Assembly (NCBI GenBank): GCA_035275625.1
Contig: DATEMK010000094.1
Location: 1 to 10,139, forward strand
Direction of reading: 5' to 3'
Length of the DNA: 10,139 nucleotides
DNA from: DATEMK01 sp035275625
GTDB taxonomy: Bacteria > Bacteroidota > Bacteroidia > AKYH767-A > OLB10
The translations under genes and the position numbers were made by a program. The notes beneath the pieces were generated by a model, which worked only from the letters and a program-made list of their open reading frames with translations, ran no database searches and was not told where the DNA came from. Below, piece after piece: positions 8,377 to 10,139 of the stretch; the stretch's first letter is position 1, and every line of letters begins with the position of its first letter.

Positions 8377-9760
8377 CTGTTTTGAGATTGAGAAAATAAA
8401 TTCCGCTGGGCATGTTAAGATTGATGATTGAAGATTGTTGATTGATTATTGTTGAGTACACTTTTTCGCCAAGCATATTGTAAATGGAAATGACACGTTG
8501 TCCATCAGATGATGGATTCAGCATCCTTTTTAAATCAATAGTAAATTCCCCGTTTGATGGATTTGGGAAAATAGAAACAGATAATTTTGGTTCAGTAATT
8601 TCATTGACCTCTGTTGCCACCGAACACAGTCCTGTTATCTGCACTGGTATATTGCTATCAATGTAATTCGAATCTCCAAGTTGACCAAATAAATTGTATC
8701 CCCACGCCCAGGTGGTGCCGTCATTTTTCAGAGCAAGAGAATGATGAAATCCTCCTGCAATTGCTGTAATGCTTGTTAGAGAACTTACCTGGACGGGTAT
8801 GAGACTACTTGTGTTTGTTCCATTCCCAAGGGCACCGTTAGAATTTTCTCCACAAGCCCAGACCGTACCATCACTCTTCAGCACGAGAGAATGAGCCCCT
8901 CCTCCTGCAATGGCAGTAATGCCTGTGAGAGAACTTATCTGGACCGGAACATTGCTGTCGTTGAGGGTTCCATTTCCCAGTTCACCAGACCCATTGTATC
9001 CCCAAGCCCAGACGGTGCCATCATTTTTCAGGGCAATGGAATGAGAGGACACCCCTCCTCCTGCAATGACGGTAATGCCTGTGAGAGAACTTACCTGTAT
9101 AGGTATATTGCTGTCAGTGTTGGTTCCGTTTCCAAGTGCACCATAACTATTGAATCCCCAAGCCCAGACGGTACCGTCATTTTTCAGGGCAAGAGAATGA
9201 GCCCCTCCTCCTGCAATGGCGATGACTCCGGTGAGACCAGTTACTTGTATGGGAACATTATTGCTGCCGCCTGTCGTTCCATTCCCAAGTTGTCCCGAGC
9301 TATTGTTTCCCCAAGTCCAAACGGTGCTGTCATTTTGCAGAGCAAGCGAATGATATCCTCCTCCTGCAATGGCAGTAATACCAGCGAGAGAACTTACCTG
9401 CACCGGAATATTGCTGTTGATATTGTTTCCGTTTCCAAGCTGACCATTGACATTACCTCCCCAGGCCCACACTGTGCTGTCATTTTTCAGGGCAATGGAA
9501 TGCTCATATCCTCCTGCAATTGAAATTGCACCGGAAAGAGAACTTACCGTGACGGGATAATTATAATTAGAGATGTTGTTTCCAATACCAAGTTCACCTT
9601 CGTAATTGTAACCCCAGGCCATTGCTGAGTTATTGTTGCAAACTGAAAGAGAATGGGCATATCCTGCTGCAATGGTTTGAGCGAAAGTAGAAGCAGGTGA
9701 CATCAATAGTGCTGCAGTGACTAAAAGAACTATATAGAAAAGTAAATTTTTTGTTTTCAT
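8336..9760 (-). CDS. Secreted RCC1-type seven-bladed propeller with T9SS sorting domain
   Basis: This 474-residue protein has a signal peptide at residues 1-28 (hydrophobic FYIVLLVTAALLM, cut after FAQ). Residues 30-379 are seven RCC1-type repeats of 50-52 residues (starts near 30, 80, 130, 181, 231, 283, 333), each with IAGG-x-HSLALKNDGTVWAWG, GxLGNG and a PVQVSSLTGI strand. Seven blades make a full ring. Residues 394-474 are the type A T9SS sorting domain, PNP at 399-401, ending NNSISQKLIIQK. Blade 5 has a two-residue insertion (V-S-S), and blade 6 has C303 where the others have W. The other cysteines, C41 and C379, lie at the two ends of the ring. The leader is A-rich without a Shine-Dalgarno site and no TAnnTTTG is visible upstream. 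In eukaryotes RCC1 acts on Ran; no such role is implied here, and surface binding is only inference. It is flanked by direct repeats and gene remnants. Confidence 0.95.
   Translation of the reverse strand: MKTKNLLFYIVLLVTAALLMSPASTFAQTIAAGYAHSLSVCNNNSAMAWGYNYEGELGIGNNISNYNYPVTVSSLSGAISIAGGYEHSIALKNDSTVWAWGGNVNGQLGNGNNINSNIPVQVSSLAGITAIAGGGYHSLALQNDSTVWTWGNNSSGQLGNGTTGGSNNVPIQVTGLTGVIAIAGGGAHSLALKNDGTVWAWGFNSYGALGNGTNTDSNIPIQVSSLTGITVIAGGGVSSHSIALKNDGTVWAWGYNGSGELGNGTLNDSNVPVQISSLTGITAIAGGGAHSLVLKSDGTVWACGENSNGALGNGTNTSSLIPVQVSSLTSITAIAGGFHHSLALKNDGTTWAWGYNLFGQLGDSNYIDSNIPVQITGLCSVATEVNEITEPKLSVSIFPNPSNGEFTIDLKRMLNPSSDGQRVISIYNMLGEKVYSTIINQQSSIINLNMPSGIYFLNLKTENNSISQKLIIQK
8418..8454. repeat. 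Imperfect GATTG-type short repeat inside the RCC1 gene sorting domain
   Basis: On the plus strand this run is built from variants of GATTGAT/GATTGTT, and on the minus strand it encodes the NQQSSIINLN part of the sorting domain. The low complexity suggests growth by slippage; the reading frame is kept. Confidence 0.5.
8624..9673 (-). repeat. Seven in-frame tandem repeats of about 150 bp encoding the propeller blades
   Basis: Blade units repeat every 150-156 bp. DNA identity is high between inner units: the plus-strand string cctcctcctgcaatg recurs near 8899, 9056, 9205 and 9357, and a 22 bp stretch at 8918-8939 is repeated exactly at 9070-9091. The outer blades are more diverged. The repetition also leaves the plus strand free of stops over 8891-9523, which explains a long antisense open frame there. 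Confidence 0.85.
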
Positions 9761-9807
9761 TTTGTTTTATTTTTGAATGATTAGTTTTTGACTGATTGAA
9801 TTGTTTT
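9741..9807 (-). repeat. Gene-junction direct repeat, upstream copy
   Basis: This is the partner of 8311-8376. It holds the first codons of the RCC1 gene, a 6 nt spacer, and before that the stop and last codons of a lost gene that also ended NNSISQKLIIQK. In the shared coding tail the two copies differ only at silent positions (Leu TTA/CTA and Ile ATT/ATC). The remaining differences cluster in the spacer. Confidence 0.8.
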
Positions 9808-9888
9808 GTATTTTTTACAGATAGAACCCGGGAATTGTTTTATCAATTGATTTATTCCTTTTAAATTGTTAATGGAAACTGAATGATC
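9767..9888 (-). pseudogene. Decayed 3' end of a T9SS cargo gene
   Basis: Read on the minus strand, 9767-9835 gives IPGFYL, a stop (TAA 9817-9815), then KIQNNSISQKLIIQK and a normal TAA at 9769-9767. This is the usual end of a T9SS sorting domain, where PGFYLVKIQN would be expected; losing one G from CTG-GTA would produce exactly the observed stop. Further upstream a second frame (9858-9888) reads DHSVSINNLKG, a typical earlier strand of the same domain, and joins the NKSIDKT stretch only through a frameshift near 9840-9858. At least two lesions are therefore present. Nothing recognisable of the gene remains beyond about 9890. It lies directly upstream of the RCC1 start. Confidence 0.65.
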
Positions 9889-9900
9889 AGAAAAGCATAT

Positions 9901-9950
9901 TTAAAAAAGGAAGAAAAATATAAGGCTGTCCGTTAGTTAGCGGACAGCCT
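9901..9950 (-). terminator. Strong intrinsic terminator, minus strand
   Basis: A perfect 10 bp stem, AGGCTGTCCG (9923-9932) with CGGACAGCCT (9941-9950), encloses an 8 nt loop. Read on the minus strand it is followed by a T-rich tail (9922 down to about 9901) with runs of five and six T. On the plus strand no T-run follows, so it serves leftward transcription from a gene beyond or near the right edge. It also insulates the RCC1 gene, which must then be transcribed from a promoter between about 9761 and 9900. Confidence 0.75.
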
Positions 9951-9966
9951 CTCCGTATGCAGAGGC
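9947..9966 (-). other. Second hairpin overlapping the terminator stem
   Basis: GCCTCT (9947-9952) pairs perfectly with AGAGGC (9961-9966) around an 8 nt loop. It shares four bases (9947-9950) with the terminator stem, and on the minus strand it is transcribed first. The two full structures cannot coexist, which is the geometry of an attenuator, although a shortened terminator stem could still form. Confidence 0.4.
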
Positions 9967-10139
9967 AAAACGAATAGCCGCTTACTGTTAGCAGTTAAAT
10001 ATTCAGGAGAAATATTTTTTATCCTGCTCATATTGATTGCCGGGTTGTATAAAAAAATACTTGAGGTAAAAGTACAAACTACTTTTGAATAAATGAACTG
10101 CGGGTTTTACGTAGTTGGAAAGTGCATATTTTTTAATTC
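9967..10139. other. Right-end stretch with no recognisable gene
   Basis: No convincing coding frame is seen; the whole gene-free stretch runs from 9761 to the window end. Here there are a small perfect hairpin ACTG-TTAG-CAGT (9984-9995), an AT-only 7 bp stem (9997-10003 with 10011-10017) followed by T's on the plus strand, and a possible plus-strand promoter element (listed separately). An ATG at 10093 opens a plus-strand frame of 15 codons to the window edge, too short to judge. Confidence 0.5.
10061..10087 (+). promoter_or_regulatory. Possible plus-strand promoter near the right edge
   Basis: TACTTTTG at 10080-10087 matches TAnnTTTG exactly, and a TTG lies 16 bases upstream (10061-10063). 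The spacing is slightly short. If real, it drives a gene beginning at or beyond the right edge. Confidence 0.25.

Noticed and set aside
8891..9523. A 210-codon open frame on the plus strand with its own repetitive protein
   Set aside because: It is antisense to the RCC1 blades; the repeated DNA simply lacks stops in that frame, and the predicted protein resembles no family.
8624..9673. Regularly spaced repeats resembling an array of spacers and repeats
   Set aside because: The 150 bp units are continuous in-frame coding sequence for propeller blades; there are no short repeats with unique spacers as in CRISPR.
8311..9807. Direct repeats as long target-site duplications of a mobile element
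   Set aside because: At 66-67 bp they are far too long for a target duplication, no transposase or terminal inverted repeats are present, and the repeat content is explained as a gene junction.
10093..10139. Plus-strand ATG with an open frame to the window edge
   Set aside because: Only 15 codons are visible, and the ATG is just 5 nt after the -7-like element, leaving essentially no leader.

Overview
This is a Bacteroidota fragment, AT-rich and apparently chromosomal. The phylum call rests on three large secreted proteins that carry a signal peptide and a C-terminal domain of the type IX secretion system (T9SS, type A, with a PNP motif about 80 residues from the end). It is also supported by mostly A-rich leaders without Shine-Dalgarno sites, occasional matches to the Bacteroidota -7 element TAnnTTTG, and a LytS/LytTR regulatory pair of the kind common in this phylum. 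No tRNA, rRNA, CRISPR array, transposase or phage gene is visible, and I found no defence or biosynthetic system.

Layout, left to right. Positions 3-713 (+) are the 3' part of an unidentified gene whose beginning lies outside the window. Positions 928-3657 (+) encode a 909-residue T9SS cargo protein: a beta-rich body that opens with a G8-like segment, then an Fn3-like module and a sorting domain. Convergent to it, 3725-5503 (-) encodes a VCBS/FG-GAP propeller with seven calcium-loop repeats, an ASPIC/UnbV domain and a sorting domain. Divergent from that, 5717-6799 (+) and about 6774-7481 (+) overlap and encode a membrane histidine kinase of the LytS/YpdA type and its LytTR response regulator. 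On the minus strand follow a small putative lipoprotein (7540-8205) and a secreted seven-bladed RCC1-type propeller with a sorting domain (8336-9760). The last 379 bases hold no intact gene.

The most informative structure is around the RCC1 gene. A 66-67 bp block, about 90% identical, lies in direct orientation at both ends of the gene. Each copy contains the last 12-13 codons of a T9SS gene, its stop, a 5-6 nt spacer, and the ATG plus first codons of the next gene. The copy upstream of the RCC1 gene continues into a decayed sorting-domain fragment with an in-frame stop and a frameshift. The copy downstream continues into a 42-codon ORF that starts like the RCC1 gene but is otherwise unrelated. 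The simplest reading is a former tandem array of secreted-protein genes that collapsed to one intact member with stubs of its neighbours on both sides.

Functionally, three genes supply secreted or surface-anchored adhesin/propeller-like proteins. The LytS/LytTR pair may regulate something nearby, the divergent VCBS gene being the nearest candidate, but nothing in the sequence proves this.
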